The notes beneath the pieces are model-generated. The model saw nothing but the letters and a program-made list of their open reading frames with translations, had not been told where the DNA came from and did no database searches. Below are positions 1 to 9,583 of a DNA stretch of 64,000 nt, one piece after another (the stretch's first letter is position 1; each line of letters opens with the position of its first letter). The DNA is from Flavobacterium sp. DG2-3 (lineage in GTDB: Bacteria > Bacteroidota > Bacteroidia > Flavobacteriales > Flavobacteriaceae). The position numbers were made by a program, and so were the translations under genes. The stretch is taken from positions 1 to 64,000 of the forward strand of contig NZ_JAVAMB010000020.1 in assembly GCF_030730925.1 (NCBI RefSeq), given 5' to 3'.

Positions 1-2220
1 ATCGACAAAAGTGTAAACAACTTCTACAGTTCCTGCCTGAGTTCCCTGTACAATTCCGCCTTGTGTTATTGTTGCAGTTCCTGATCCGTTTTTTATACTC
101 CAAACTCCTCCTGCCGTTTCATTCTGGAACGCTGTTGATGGTTTTGAAATTGAAATGGTATCAGGCCCTGTGATAGCTGGTAAAACAGTAGCAGCTTTTA
201 TAGTGATTTCACGCGAAACCACTCCTTTACAATAGCCATTCTCTACTGTATAATTAATTTTTACTGTTCCAATTCCAGTTCCTGTTACAAGTCCAGAAGC
301 AGTTATTGTTGCACTTCCTGTTCCATTTGTAATAGACCAAACTCCACCAGAGGTATTGTTATTAAATTGAGTCGTAGATCCTATACTAATTATACTTGAT
401 CTGCCAGTTATTGCACTTACTACTGGATTTGCATTAATTGTTATTGCAGAAGTTGGCGCTGAAACGCATCCTCCTCCTGTTACTGTAAAAGTAAAAGTTG
501 CAGTACCTGCAGAAATACCTGTTACAACTCCATTATTATTTACTGTTGCTACTGCAGGATTACTGCTTGACCAAGTTCCTCCACTTGTCGGAGACAATGT
601 AGTTGTTGCATTTATACAAATAGAATTAGAACCTGTTATACTAGCCTTAGGTGCTGTTGTAACAGTAACTGCTGGAGTTGCCAACGAATTACAGCTTCCT
701 GTTTTTGTAAAAGTAAACTTTGCAGTTCCTCCCGAAATGCCTTTTACTACACCTGCATTAGTAACAGTTGCGATTGTTTTATTACTACTCGTCCAAGTTC
801 CGCCTGTAGTTGGCGATAATGTTGTTGTCCCATTTACACAAATCGAACTAGGTCCTGTAATAGTTGCTACTGGACAATCATTAACCGTTACAGCAGAAGT
901 TGCTGGTGAAGTACAACCTCCAGTTTTTGTAAAAATAAACGTTGCTCTTCCTGCGCGAATACCTGTCACAATACCATCGTTACTAACTGTTGCAACAGAG
1001 GAATTACTACTGCTCCACGTTCCACCCGATGTTGGCGATAAAGTTGTAGTGCCATTTATACAAATTGAATTTGTTCCTGTAATACGAGCTGGCGTACTAT
1101 TGCCAACTGTAAGAACTGGAGTTGGTACAGATGAACAGCTTCCTGTTTTAGTATAAGTAAAAGTTACCGTACCAGTAGAAATCCCTTTTACAACACCTGC
1201 ATTAGTTACAGTTGCGACTGCTCTATTGCTACTAGTCCACGTTCCACCAGAAGTTGGTGACAAAGTTGTGGTTCCATTCACACATATATTATCTGGTCCT
1301 GTAATAATTGCTTGAGGACAAGTATTGATTGTTATTGAAGAGGTTGGTAAAGAAGCACATCCGTCCGTTTTTGTAAAAACAAATGTTGCTTTTCCTGCAG
1401 CTATTCCTGTAACAACTCCTGCATTACTTACAGTTGCTATATTAGAATTACTGCTTGACCATGTTCCTCCAGTAGTTGGAGACAATGTTGTTGTTGCGTT
1501 TACACAAATAACATTTGAACCTGTTATACGTACTGCAGTATTTGCATTTACTTTAACCGCTTGACTTGGTAAAGACGAACAACCTCCAGTTTTTGTAAAA
1601 GTAAATGTTGCTGTACCAGCAGAAATCCCTTTTACGACACCTGAATTTGTTACTGTTGCAACTGCTTTATTACTACTTGTCCATGTTCCTCCAGTAGAAG
1701 GTGACAATGTTGTTGTTTCATTAATACAGATAGAGCTTGATCCTACAATTTCTGCATTTGCAGCAGAGCTAACGGTTACGGCAGCTGTCGGCTCTGATGG
1801 ACAACCATTCAAAGCTGTGAACGTAAACGTTGCAGAACCTGGTGAAATACCTTTTACGATACCCAAATTGTTTACTATCGCAACAGCAGGGTTGCTACTT
1901 GTCCAAGTCCCCGCTAAAAGAGGAAATACTTTTGTTGTTCCATTTATGCAAATAGAAGTTGGTCCTATAACAGATACTTTTGGAATCGATTTTACAAGCA
2001 CCGTTCTATAGCTATCACCTTTACAATCTGAGTCGTCAGAATCATATTTTAAGATAAATGTACCTGGCTGCAATGCTGTAACAACTCCATCGCTGTTTAC
2101 TGAAGCAACTAATCTATTAGAAACCGACCATTTACCGCTGTGCCCTGAATGAGTTGGGTGGTTGGCAATATTGAATTGTGTCTTAGAGCCAGCACATATA
2201 ATGCTGTTTCCTCCAATAAT
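1..2220 (-). repeat. Tandem 222-bp coding repeats (about 10 units)
   Basis: Sequence blocks recur about every 222 bp within the Big_2 gene. For example, the codons for the C-[IV]-N-G-T-T start recur near 613, 837, 1058, 1280, 1502, 1724 and 1947. Central units are much more alike than the first and the last two visible units, which suggests expansion by internal duplication. The repeats stay in frame and are protein-coding, so this is not a CRISPR array or satellite. Confidence 0.8.
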
Positions 2221-2343
2221 CGCTCCAATCGGATTTCTTTTTCCATTATAAGCAGAAGTTGATTTTGAGTTATTCTGAGAAAACAAAATTGTTACTGTAA
2301 ATAAACTCAAAATAACATAGATGTAAGATTGAAATAATTTCAT
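1..2343 (-). CDS. Big_2 (bacterial Ig-like) tandem-repeat surface protein, partial (C-terminus off window)
   Basis: An open frame runs without a stop from an ATG at 2343-2341 to the left edge, giving 781 residues. A signal peptide (about residues 1-22, ending LFSQ) is followed by about ten tandem units with period near 74 residues (222 bp). Each unit carries a C-[IV]-N-[GA]-T-T start, a G-[GT]-T-W-[TS]-S-S-N strand and a G-V-V-[KT]-G-I turn, the hallmarks of Big_2 domains. The start lies 17 bp after the stop of the RHS-like gene, so it is the last visible gene of that operon. Large repeat proteins of this kind in Flavobacteria often end in a type IX secretion or gliding-motility C-terminal domain. 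That end is outside the window, so this is only an expectation. Probable role: surface adhesin or stalk. Confidence 0.85.
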   Translation of the reverse strand, partial: MKLFQSYIYVILSLFTVTILFSQNNSKSTSAYNGKRNPIGAIIGGNSIICAGSKTQFNIANHPTHSGHSGKWSVSNRLVASVNSDGVVTALQPGTFILKYDSDDSDCKGDSYRTVLVKSIPKVSVIGPTSICINGTTKVFPLLAGTWTSSNPAVAIVNNLGIVKGISPGSATFTFTALNGCPSEPTAAVTVSSAANAEIVGSSSICINETTTLSPSTGGTWTSSNKAVATVTNSGVVKGISAGTATFTFTKTGGCSSLPSQAVKVNANTAVRITGSNVICVNATTTLSPTTGGTWSSSNSNIATVSNAGVVTGIAAGKATFVFTKTDGCASLPTSSITINTCPQAIITGPDNICVNGTTTLSPTSGGTWTSSNRAVATVTNAGVVKGISTGTVTFTYTKTGSCSSVPTPVLTVGNSTPARITGTNSICINGTTTLSPTSGGTWSSSNSSVATVSNDGIVTGIRAGRATFIFTKTGGCTSPATSAVTVNDCPVATITGPSSICVNGTTTLSPTTGGTWTSSNKTIATVTNAGVVKGISGGTAKFTFTKTGSCNSLATPAVTVTTAPKASITGSNSICINATTTLSPTSGGTWSSSNPAVATVNNNGVVTGISAGTATFTFTVTGGGCVSAPTSAITINANPVVSAITGRSSIISIGSTTQFNNNTSGGVWSITNGTGSATITASGLVTGTGIGTVKINYTVENGYCKGVVSREITIKAATVLPAITGPDTISISKPSTAFQNETAGGVWSIKNGSGTATITQGGIVQGTQAGTVEVVYTFVD

Positions 2344-2360
2344 TGTAATTATTCTCTGTT

Positions 2361-5300
2361 TTAGTTAGCACTTTTTGGTTTACAAGTCACAACTTGTTTT
2401 TTTACAACTGCCTTTTTATTTGCTTCTATTTTTAAACTTTTTCTTCCTGTATGAGAATGTTTGTTTGAAACACTCACTTCATTTAGTTTTAATTGACCTT
2501 GAAAATCAAAATGAGAAGAAACACCACAGTTTGCCAAATCATAATCTTCAAATCCATCAGAAGCCAATTCACTATATTTAGTATTAGAGCCTACTGCCAC
2601 AGGAAAACGGTTATTATATCCGTATAACGCTGCCGAATAACGATTTAAAGCATCTTTATTTTCTACCTCTTGACCATACGGACTAAATTGAGTAACCTCA
2701 GAAGCAAAAGTCCATTTCTTAAATTCCTCTCCTTTTGTAATTTCCCAAACATTATTTTTAAACACATAAAATGGAGAGAAATCAGTAAAGTAACCTGTTT
2801 TACGCGGTGTCGGATCAATAGTATAGTTTCTACCTGTTAGATACGCGTACGATTTATTGGCTCTCCAATTTCCAAGTACATTATACAAATACGGATTATA
2901 CGAACGTTTGATAACGTCATCCACATCCTCATTGCTAGTATCTGTTTCGTAACCAAATTTCAATTTACCATCAACAAAAGTCATTTTTGGCAAATTGCAT
3001 TCACATTGAGAAGGCCATTCGTTGCTATACTCAATAGCAGCAGCATTTACAATTCTGTCAATTGGACTGCTAGCTAAAAATGGAGATTCCCCAAGAGTGT
3101 CTTTTGGTCCCGTAATTTTATTGTTTACATCATAATCGTATAAAGGATTTCGCATAGACGTAACATTAGCCATAGAAGCCATCTGCATATTACGGTGTCC
3201 AGAACGAATTATTTTTATTTTTCCAGTCGTTACAACATCGCCTTTAATAAGGACTCCTCTATTATCTATTAACTGAAAACTAGAACCATTAACATTTACT
3301 ACCCATCCTTTTAGAGCACTTAATACATCTTCTTCTCCTTCTTTTTTATTAGGAGCTTTACCGCTTAACCAAACTTCATCTCCATTGATTAAGTAATCAG
3401 ATGCCGCAACATTTCCTTTAGATTGATCAAATTGATATTGATTATTACCTGTTTTTAAAACATTATATTCCAATCCAGCATTCTTTGCTGCTTGACTCAT
3501 TCCGTCATAACTCCAATATGCAGGGAAATTGAATGTATAATATTTATCCTTATACTCATTAACCGTTTCTTTTAATAATACATCACCTGTTTCAGCATCC
3601 CAAGCAAGATTTTTAGTCGACACTTCCGATCCTAAATCGTAAGCAACGGTCTCAGAAAGTATTGCAGATGTGTGAATTACTTTTGTCGTAACTGCTGTAC
3701 GAAGTTGAGTTTCATGCTTAGAATGAGCAGGAATAATTGTTGGCACAACGATAACAATGATAGTAAATGGCAGAGTAGCAACATTGACCGCTACACCATC
3801 TGTTGAAGTAACCGTTTTGTTTTCTCTAAAATCATTTATTACATCATAATCAACTCCGACAAGCTTAGTTTCAATCTTTCCTTTTGAATCTACGGTCTGA
3901 ATATAATTATTTAACAATCCTACATTTTTACTTTCCGAATTTGAGACAATATTATAATTATAGTCAACCCCAGATATAGCTCTTGTCTGGCCTTCTCCAT
4001 ACACACGCTGGCTTTTCATTTTTCCATCCATATCATTGGTATGGATAGAATACCCTTGTGACATTGTAAGATGATCTTTCACATTTAAATTAATCAGATT
4101 TGCTAGAACACCTGAAGATTTATGCCCTCCAGACATTATTGTTCTATCTACAATTGTTGGAAAATCATTAGAAGTATAAAATTCAGTTACAACATTTCCT
4201 GTAGCATGTTTTTTTACAACTGTTCCATAAGACGGGTCTTTATCATTTTTTCTGTCCAAGTTCTTTACCGTTACACGGCTATAAGTAACCTTTGGCGAAG
4301 GAAAAAATGATTCTCCGAATGGTTCTTCAACATAATTATCAGACTCAGGACCTAATAACAATTCGGGCTCATTTTTGTCATAAGCAGGTTTTACAAAAGG
4401 ATTTTCTTTTGATCCTAAAGGCTCATAAGTTGCCACTCCAGAAGATTTACTAGTAGGATTACCGTCTGCATCAACTGCATTATATGAATATTCCTGTCCA
4501 TAAGATTGTTTGTATAGATCAGAATTTTTATTTCCAGTCATGATATCCCACTGGTCATGAATTTTGATATCTTTAACTCTGCTTCCACCGCCCAACTTTT
4601 TACTATCAGGATGGTGCAGTCTAACCCAAGATTTACCAGTAATAAAATTACTTGCAATACCATTTTTTTCTAGTATTCCATTCGGGCTTTCAAAAATATC
4701 AAGCAATGTTGGCAACCAGCCTACCAATTCTGTAATAATACCTTTAAGATCTTTAGTATCTTCTTCATTATTTAAGCTGTAAACCAATCTGTTTAAGTTC
4801 TTTCTACCAAATCCCCAACCCGTTTTAGAGATAGGATTTACTTCTTTAATACCATTAAAACCGTCTTCTTTTCTAGCTTTAGTAAGTGGAATAGCTACAT
4901 ATTGTTTACCATTAAATTCATTAAAGGCATACTTGTCCATATCTTTGGTCAACGTCATATAACCCGTAACATAATCGTACTTATCCGTTTCATTAATACC
5001 GGGTTTTGGATCAGGATTCACCATGTTGAGCAGGAACCTAAAGTAAATCGGGTTTTCTACATCTCCTATGGTCTTCAAGTATTTATTGTAGAAAGTTTCA
5101 GCAATTGAGGCATTACCTTCGCTCTTTATTGCATGATCTAACTCTACATAAATATAATCTCCTAAATCTTTTTTTCCAGGCTTTGCAGAATCATTAATGT
5201 TTGAAGCAGTAAAGTCATCTTTGCTACCGCTCCCCACCACTTTAAACATCTGCATTACATCTTTGTTTTGTACTTTACTGTAATCATCAGATTCATAATT

Positions 5301-8075
5301 CAATTCCATTATACCTCCAGATGGCAAATGAATTGACTTTAACAGCCAGACAGATGCATTTTTATCTGTTCCGTTTTCTATATTCTTTTGGTCAACATAC
5401 CCATACTCAGCATTTGACAGAGCGCTCATAGTAGCTAGACCAACATTCTCATCAACTTTTTTATAATTCCCCCAAACATCATAAGCTTTCATATCATAAT
5501 TAGGGTTATTAATAGTATCTGTAGCTAAGTTATATCCAGAACCATTAATCTCTTTTTCTGAAGCATAATTGAAAACATAAGGAGTATATTCTCCCATTTT
5601 TGAATTTTTATAAGTAAAATAAACTTTTTCTAAAGTTAATTTTCCTTTTTCTCCATCAATTCCTGTTCCTGTTTTTCCTTTATTAATGTTATTGTCAACT
5701 CCTTGACATAAACGGTAACTGTATTTAAAATGAGCTTCTTTAATAGGTGTTGCTTCATCTCCTTTAGCAAGATATTCTGGTTTTGAATACAATGAAATTT
5801 TATCCAATTTATAAGTTGGAGATGTTTCATCAATTCCTCCATTCTCATCCTTAACACCAAAAGCATCTTTTCTTTCTGAAAGGTGAAAAATCGCAACATG
5901 AGTTTTTGTTACAATCCTTTTGATGTATAATAATTCCTTCTCTCCATACAAGTAATTGGCTTTATTATCCTTTTTACTTGAACGCAGACCTTCATCAAAA
6001 TTGGCTTGATTTTTTTCGAATGGAACTCTCCATCTGTAGTTGTGCCCTTTGTCTGCATATTTATTTTCGTACTCAAAATTAGTATACGTTCCTAAATCAT
6101 CATCTGATGGCCCATTATTACTAATATCTTGGTAATCTGAAGACAATACTGAAGTTAACAAATAAGTGTGCGCATATGCAGGAGTAGTTACTCTATTGAA
6201 ATACTCATCTCCACCTTTAGAATTTCTCGGCGAATTATCAACCCCAGGATTGTACTCAATCAATCCATTTTTAGCGCCAGCATTTTTATACTGATTTCCA
6301 TCACTAACATCAAATGTTGTTTCTTTTTTCACACTATTGTAAGCTGCCATACCGTAAATGTAACGGTCGCCGCCTTCTTTTGTAATTTTAATCTCAGCAG
6401 TGTGGTTATCTTTAGAATATTCGCTAAATCTTTTTGTGAATCCAAAATCTTCAGCTTCTTTTTTAGTCAGTTTTTCTATGGTTTGATTTCTTGCCAATCT
6501 TGTTTTTCTCGCAACCTGACCTGTATTACCAACAACATTTTTATTTGTTGAATAATTTAAACTTGTTTTTCTATCAAAACCACTTCCTTCAATATTCAGC
6601 TTGATTGGCTGATATCCGCCTAATTGATTTTCGAATAAATCGATTTCTTTATCTGTATGAAAACCTCCAATATTCTTAAAAAATACTTTTTCGTAATCTG
6701 GTCTATTATTTGCCTTTTTTTCTTTAAATCTTCCTAAAGCTGGATTCGAATTTGACCATAACGCGCTACGGCTATCACCTATAGTTACATTCACATCAAC
6801 ACCAAAATGGACACCTCCACCAGCACCAAATTCTAAACCAAGTGAGCCTCCTGCACTATCATCATTTGTTTCGTTATCGTAAACATATCCTACTTGCGAT
6901 TTGTACGGACGATACATACCAGAAATTCCCTGTCCCTGAATACTATAAACATCATAAGTATTATTTGTAATAGGCAGCGATGTAGTGTTTTTATTGACTG
7001 TTCTGTCTTTTTCTCTATTAAAATCTAAAACTGCAGATCGTGGCGCATTGTATGTGTTTTCAAAACCATACGCTTTTTCTACTTTTCTCTTTTCAGAATC
7101 TTTAATTCCCTGAGAAGTTCTATAACCAGAAAACTTCCCTCCGCCTTCAACACCCCATATTTCCCCTTCAATATTCGCACTAAACATGACGTTTGAAGAA
7201 ACCATACCTACACGCTTAGTTGGTGTATATGAAGCATTGTTCATTAACAATGAACCCGATATCCCACCAAAAGATGTACTACCCTCTTGTTGTGATGTAG
7301 TAGTGTTACCTTTTTGATCAGTTTTACTTACAGTATGAGAAGATTTTGTACTAGATGAAGCCGACATAGTTACGCTCTCAACTCCTTTTCTACTATTATA
7401 ACTAACTCCGGTATTAAGTCCTAAACTTGCACTGTTTCCATCTTTCTCTTTTATTTTTTGAGAAAGCGAAATACTTGGAGAAACTGATACTCCCTCTGAC
7501 GCTGAAGATTCAAGATTTACACCAACACCAAGATTACTGCTTATCTGAAACGAAAAGCCTCCGTTTACTGCAACACCTAGTCCGTCATAATTATTATATT
7601 TTACTCCAATACCAAAATTTGCATTTGCTTTTTCTTTCATACCAAAAGCCGTAAGAAAAACATTTGCGCTTGATCCTACTGTTACATTAGGTTTCATGCT
7701 ATTTTCGTAAATCATTTCGTCTCCATCAAAATCATCTGGTAAACCGCGAAGCTGTCTTGAGATCTGCCCTACGTTCAAATCCCAGCCTAAACCTACCCAT
7801 GATGCTTCTTGGTCCATACCAACACCAGAATTGTACGCCAGATTTAACGGATAACCTCCAACATCCATAATTGGAATATTGTAGTTAAAATCTCCACTCG
7901 CAAGGTCAACCATATCTGATGTTCCTATTGGTGTAAATGACTCAAATTCAGGTTGAGATGGCCCTCCCGTCAATGCATACATCTGCATAGGCTGAAGTGT
8001 CTCCAAAAGAATCATCATAGCTAAATAAATAGCAACTATTTTTTTAAACTTACTTATTTTCATTTGCTGGATCAT
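2361..8075 (-). CDS. Very large RHS-like secreted/surface protein (1904 aa)
   Basis: The protein has an N-terminal signal or anchor (hydrophobic stretch around residues 12-25). Residues about 38-121 form a block typical of large Bacteroidota RHS-like proteins: P-E-F-E-S-F-T-P-I-G, then D-L-x-S-G-D-F-N-Y-N-I-P, G-L-G-W-D-L and G-L-P-D-D-F-D-G-D. Residues about 170-290 are rich in Ser, Gly and Thr, and the rest is beta-rich and Tyr/Asn-rich. No RHS core repeat cluster or obvious toxin domain is visible at the C-terminus. A hydrophobic run lies near residues 1428-1448. The ATG overlaps the upstream lipoprotein stop in an ATGA arrangement, so translation is probably coupled; an ATG at 8063 is an alternative start. 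Family placement rests on the N-terminal block; function is unknown. Confidence 0.75.
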   Translation of the reverse strand: MIQQMKISKFKKIVAIYLAMMILLETLQPMQMYALTGGPSQPEFESFTPIGTSDMVDLASGDFNYNIPIMDVGGYPLNLAYNSGVGMDQEASWVGLGWDLNVGQISRQLRGLPDDFDGDEMIYENSMKPNVTVGSSANVFLTAFGMKEKANANFGIGVKYNNYDGLGVAVNGGFSFQISSNLGVGVNLESSASEGVSVSPSISLSQKIKEKDGNSASLGLNTGVSYNSRKGVESVTMSASSSTKSSHTVSKTDQKGNTTTSQQEGSTSFGGISGSLLMNNASYTPTKRVGMVSSNVMFSANIEGEIWGVEGGGKFSGYRTSQGIKDSEKRKVEKAYGFENTYNAPRSAVLDFNREKDRTVNKNTTSLPITNNTYDVYSIQGQGISGMYRPYKSQVGYVYDNETNDDSAGGSLGLEFGAGGGVHFGVDVNVTIGDSRSALWSNSNPALGRFKEKKANNRPDYEKVFFKNIGGFHTDKEIDLFENQLGGYQPIKLNIEGSGFDRKTSLNYSTNKNVVGNTGQVARKTRLARNQTIEKLTKKEAEDFGFTKRFSEYSKDNHTAEIKITKEGGDRYIYGMAAYNSVKKETTFDVSDGNQYKNAGAKNGLIEYNPGVDNSPRNSKGGDEYFNRVTTPAYAHTYLLTSVLSSDYQDISNNGPSDDDLGTYTNFEYENKYADKGHNYRWRVPFEKNQANFDEGLRSSKKDNKANYLYGEKELLYIKRIVTKTHVAIFHLSERKDAFGVKDENGGIDETSPTYKLDKISLYSKPEYLAKGDEATPIKEAHFKYSYRLCQGVDNNINKGKTGTGIDGEKGKLTLEKVYFTYKNSKMGEYTPYVFNYASEKEINGSGYNLATDTINNPNYDMKAYDVWGNYKKVDENVGLATMSALSNAEYGYVDQKNIENGTDKNASVWLLKSIHLPSGGIMELNYESDDYSKVQNKDVMQMFKVVGSGSKDDFTASNINDSAKPGKKDLGDYIYVELDHAIKSEGNASIAETFYNKYLKTIGDVENPIYFRFLLNMVNPDPKPGINETDKYDYVTGYMTLTKDMDKYAFNEFNGKQYVAIPLTKARKEDGFNGIKEVNPISKTGWGFGRKNLNRLVYSLNNEEDTKDLKGIITELVGWLPTLLDIFESPNGILEKNGIASNFITGKSWVRLHHPDSKKLGGGSRVKDIKIHDQWDIMTGNKNSDLYKQSYGQEYSYNAVDADGNPTSKSSGVATYEPLGSKENPFVKPAYDKNEPELLLGPESDNYVEEPFGESFFPSPKVTYSRVTVKNLDRKNDKDPSYGTVVKKHATGNVVTEFYTSNDFPTIVDRTIMSGGHKSSGVLANLINLNVKDHLTMSQGYSIHTNDMDGKMKSQRVYGEGQTRAISGVDYNYNIVSNSESKNVGLLNNYIQTVDSKGKIETKLVGVDYDVINDFRENKTVTSTDGVAVNVATLPFTIIVIVVPTIIPAHSKHETQLRTAVTTKVIHTSAILSETVAYDLGSEVSTKNLAWDAETGDVLLKETVNEYKDKYYTFNFPAYWSYDGMSQAAKNAGLEYNVLKTGNNQYQFDQSKGNVAASDYLINGDEVWLSGKAPNKKEGEEDVLSALKGWVVNVNGSSFQLIDNRGVLIKGDVVTTGKIKIIRSGHRNMQMASMANVTSMRNPLYDYDVNNKITGPKDTLGESPFLASSPIDRIVNAAAIEYSNEWPSQCECNLPKMTFVDGKLKFGYETDTSNEDVDDVIKRSYNPYLYNVLGNWRANKSYAYLTGRNYTIDPTPRKTGYFTDFSPFYVFKNNVWEITKGEEFKKWTFASEVTQFSPYGQEVENKDALNRYSAALYGYNNRFPVAVGSNTKYSELASDGFEDYDLANCGVSSHFDFQGQLKLNEVSVSNKHSHTGRKSLKIEANKKAVVKKQVVTCKPKSAN

Positions 8076-8671
8076 AATGCTACTGGGGTAAAAGGATCTT
8101 TAAATTTAAATTTCAATGTTCCCTTTTTAAAAAGATAATCGTTGTAAATCAACTGGATTTTATCATTAGGATCTATCCCAGAAAAAAACAAGAGCACTTT
8201 TTGAAAAGGGGCTATTTTATAATTACGCTCATAATTTATACCTGAGCACAATATTGTATCTTTTTTTGACGTTACTACATAGAAATCTTTATCAAGACCG
8301 AACGACATGTATTTAACCGAATTTGTATAATCAAGCCCTGTAAAATCTTGATTAAGAAGATCTTTCTCTTCATCTTGCTGAAAAATAAATTCAATAACAC
8401 GCTCTCTTTTATTTGCTTCATAAAGAGAATCGACATGAGAGAGATTCTCGATTCCTTGAGATTTCAGCAGAAAATATTGAATAGGAACTTCAATAGCTGT
8501 AAAACCAATATCGTCTACTACTTGAGTATACGACCTTGATTTCCAGCCAATTTTTTCTAAATTAAAGTAACGATCTCTAATTTCAGAATCATTATTTGGG
8601 TTCTCTTCTTTTTTACATGAAGCTAGAAGAGATAGAAATAAAATAAAGATTACAACGCTATATCCCTTCAT
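8072..8671 (-). CDS. Hypothetical lipoprotein in the RHS-like operon
   Basis: This 199-residue protein has a lipoprotein signal with lipobox LLASC (Cys19), followed by a charged KKEENPN linker, so it should be anchored in a membrane on the periplasmic side. The remainder has no family I recognise. It overlaps the upstream Skp-like gene by 14 bp and the downstream RHS-like gene by 4 bp (ATGA), which places it firmly in the same transcript. It is most likely an accessory factor for folding, export or surface retention of the large RHS-like protein; that role is inferred from position only. Confidence 0.8.
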   Translation of the reverse strand: MKGYSVVIFILFLSLLASCKKEENPNNDSEIRDRYFNLEKIGWKSRSYTQVVDDIGFTAIEVPIQYFLLKSQGIENLSHVDSLYEANKRERVIEFIFQQDEEKDLLNQDFTGLDYTNSVKYMSFGLDKDFYVVTSKKDTILCSGINYERNYKIAPFQKVLLFFSGIDPNDKIQLIYNDYLFKKGTLKFKFKDPFTPVAL

Positions 8672-9161
8672 ACTTTTTATTTAAATAAGTAAGAAGTTCA
8701 TCTGTAACATCTATTTTTTCATCGGCAAACAGAACGGTCTGTTGGCCATCTGAACCTATTACAAGCTGATATTTTTTGTCTTTTGAAAAATCTGAAGTGT
8801 AACTTTTAATTCGCGACCAGATTTTAGAAGTTTGCTCTTGTGGATAGCTCTGATTGAACTTTTCGAACTCTTCTTTTCTTTGAATAAATTCCTGCATCAG
8901 CTGTTCTTTTTGAGCACCAGCAACTGACGATTTTTGTAAGAAAGAATAAAGTGAATCTAATGCTGATTTGCGAGAATTGAATTCTTTTTCTCCTACTCTT
9001 TTCATTTCTTTAGTCATCGCAAAACCTTCAAATAGTTTTGCTGAATCAATATACACGACTTTCGTGTTTTGACGAAAAAATTGAAAAAATAGTAAAATAA
9101 TTAATGCGCATATTAACACTACATTAATTACACGCTGAATGGTGAATTTATGTTGGGGCAT
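8658..9161 (-). CDS. OmpH/Skp-like membrane-anchored periplasmic protein
   Basis: The protein has 167 residues from the ATG at 9161. The frame could extend to a TTG at 9191, but that codon lies inside a good promoter motif, so the ATG is preferred. A single hydrophobic segment (about residues 11-28) is followed by a V-V-Y-I-D-S-A-K-L-F-E-G-F strand, a long helical Lys/Glu/Gln-rich middle and a closing D-V-T-D-E-L-L-x-Y-L-N-K-K-Y strand. That is the layout of the OmpH/Skp chaperone family. Here the signal looks like an uncleaved anchor rather than a cleaved leader. As first gene of an operon making very large exported proteins, it may be a dedicated tethered chaperone; this is inference. Confidence 0.8.
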   Translation of the reverse strand: MPQHKFTIQRVINVVLICALIILLFFQFFRQNTKVVYIDSAKLFEGFAMTKEMKRVGEKEFNSRKSALDSLYSFLQKSSVAGAQKEQLMQEFIQRKEEFEKFNQSYPQEQTSKIWSRIKSYTSDFSKDKKYQLVIGSDGQQTVLFADEKIDVTDELLTYLNKKYEGI

Positions 9162-9188
9162 AAATATGTTAGTTTGTTTTTGGTGAGG

Positions 9189-9218
9189 CAAATGTAGAAT
9201 TAATTATGAATTATTCAA
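9189..9218 (-). promoter_or_regulatory. Bacteroidota-type promoter for the RHS-like operon
   Basis: On the minus strand TTG (9218-9216) is followed after 19 nt by TACATTTG (9196-9189), matching the Flavobacterium consensus TTG-N17-23-TAnnTTTG. It lies 28 bp upstream of the chosen ATG at 9161. The match is good, but there is no transcript evidence. Confidence 0.6.
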
Positions 9219-9504
9219 TAAAAAAACCTTTTACAAATAAAGAAATACATAATTTTTACAAAAACATTATTTTTAAAGAATTTTTCACATTCAAAGGTTG
9301 CTCTAAAAAATAATATATCAAGATTTCGAGTAGGGTGCCTACGGCTTCCCGTAAAAAAAACGCAAAAACACGAATTAACATAATTTTAACAAAAATAAAT
9401 AACATGTAAAAACTTATAATCGTAAGTTAAGCGCGCGACTTATTACTGTACATTTACATCTTTAGCACTTAAAAATTACCTACAAATTTTCTCTTAAAAA
9501 AAAC
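9219..9504. other. Intergenic region between divergent operons, no gene seen
   Basis: This AT-rich gap separates the two divergent promoters. I see no open frame of note and no RNA gene. A short GC-richer patch at about 9329-9354 contains a small inverted repeat (GTAGG-GTG-CCTAC). It is too weak to call. Confidence 0.5.
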
Positions 9505-9531
9505 TTTTACCGAACAGAGAATTTATTTTTG
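9505..9531 (+). promoter_or_regulatory. Probable promoter of the type II secretion-like operon
   Basis: TATTTTTG at 9524-9531 fits the TAnnTTTG element, preceded at about the right distance by a T-rich TTTT-AC (9505-9510) in place of a perfect TTG. It lies about 50 bp upstream of the first start codon and is the only good match in front of this operon. Confidence 0.45.
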
Positions 9532-9583
9532 TATTCTTACAAAAAAAACTAAATTGCCCCCGTTTAAAAATAAAAGCGGCCCC

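Noticed and set aside
737..2011. Three plus-strand open frames with repeated V-P-P-V-V-G-D-type residues
   Set aside because: They are the antisense shadow of the Big_2 repeat gene. The minus frame is continuous, has a signal peptide and shows domain motifs.
1..2220. Regular repeats as a possible CRISPR array
   Set aside because: Period near 222 bp, repeats diverged at codon level and fully coding; no spacer-repeat pattern.
9329..9354. GC-richer patch as an RNA gene remnant
   Set aside because: Only a 5-bp stem; no tRNA or other RNA shape could be traced.
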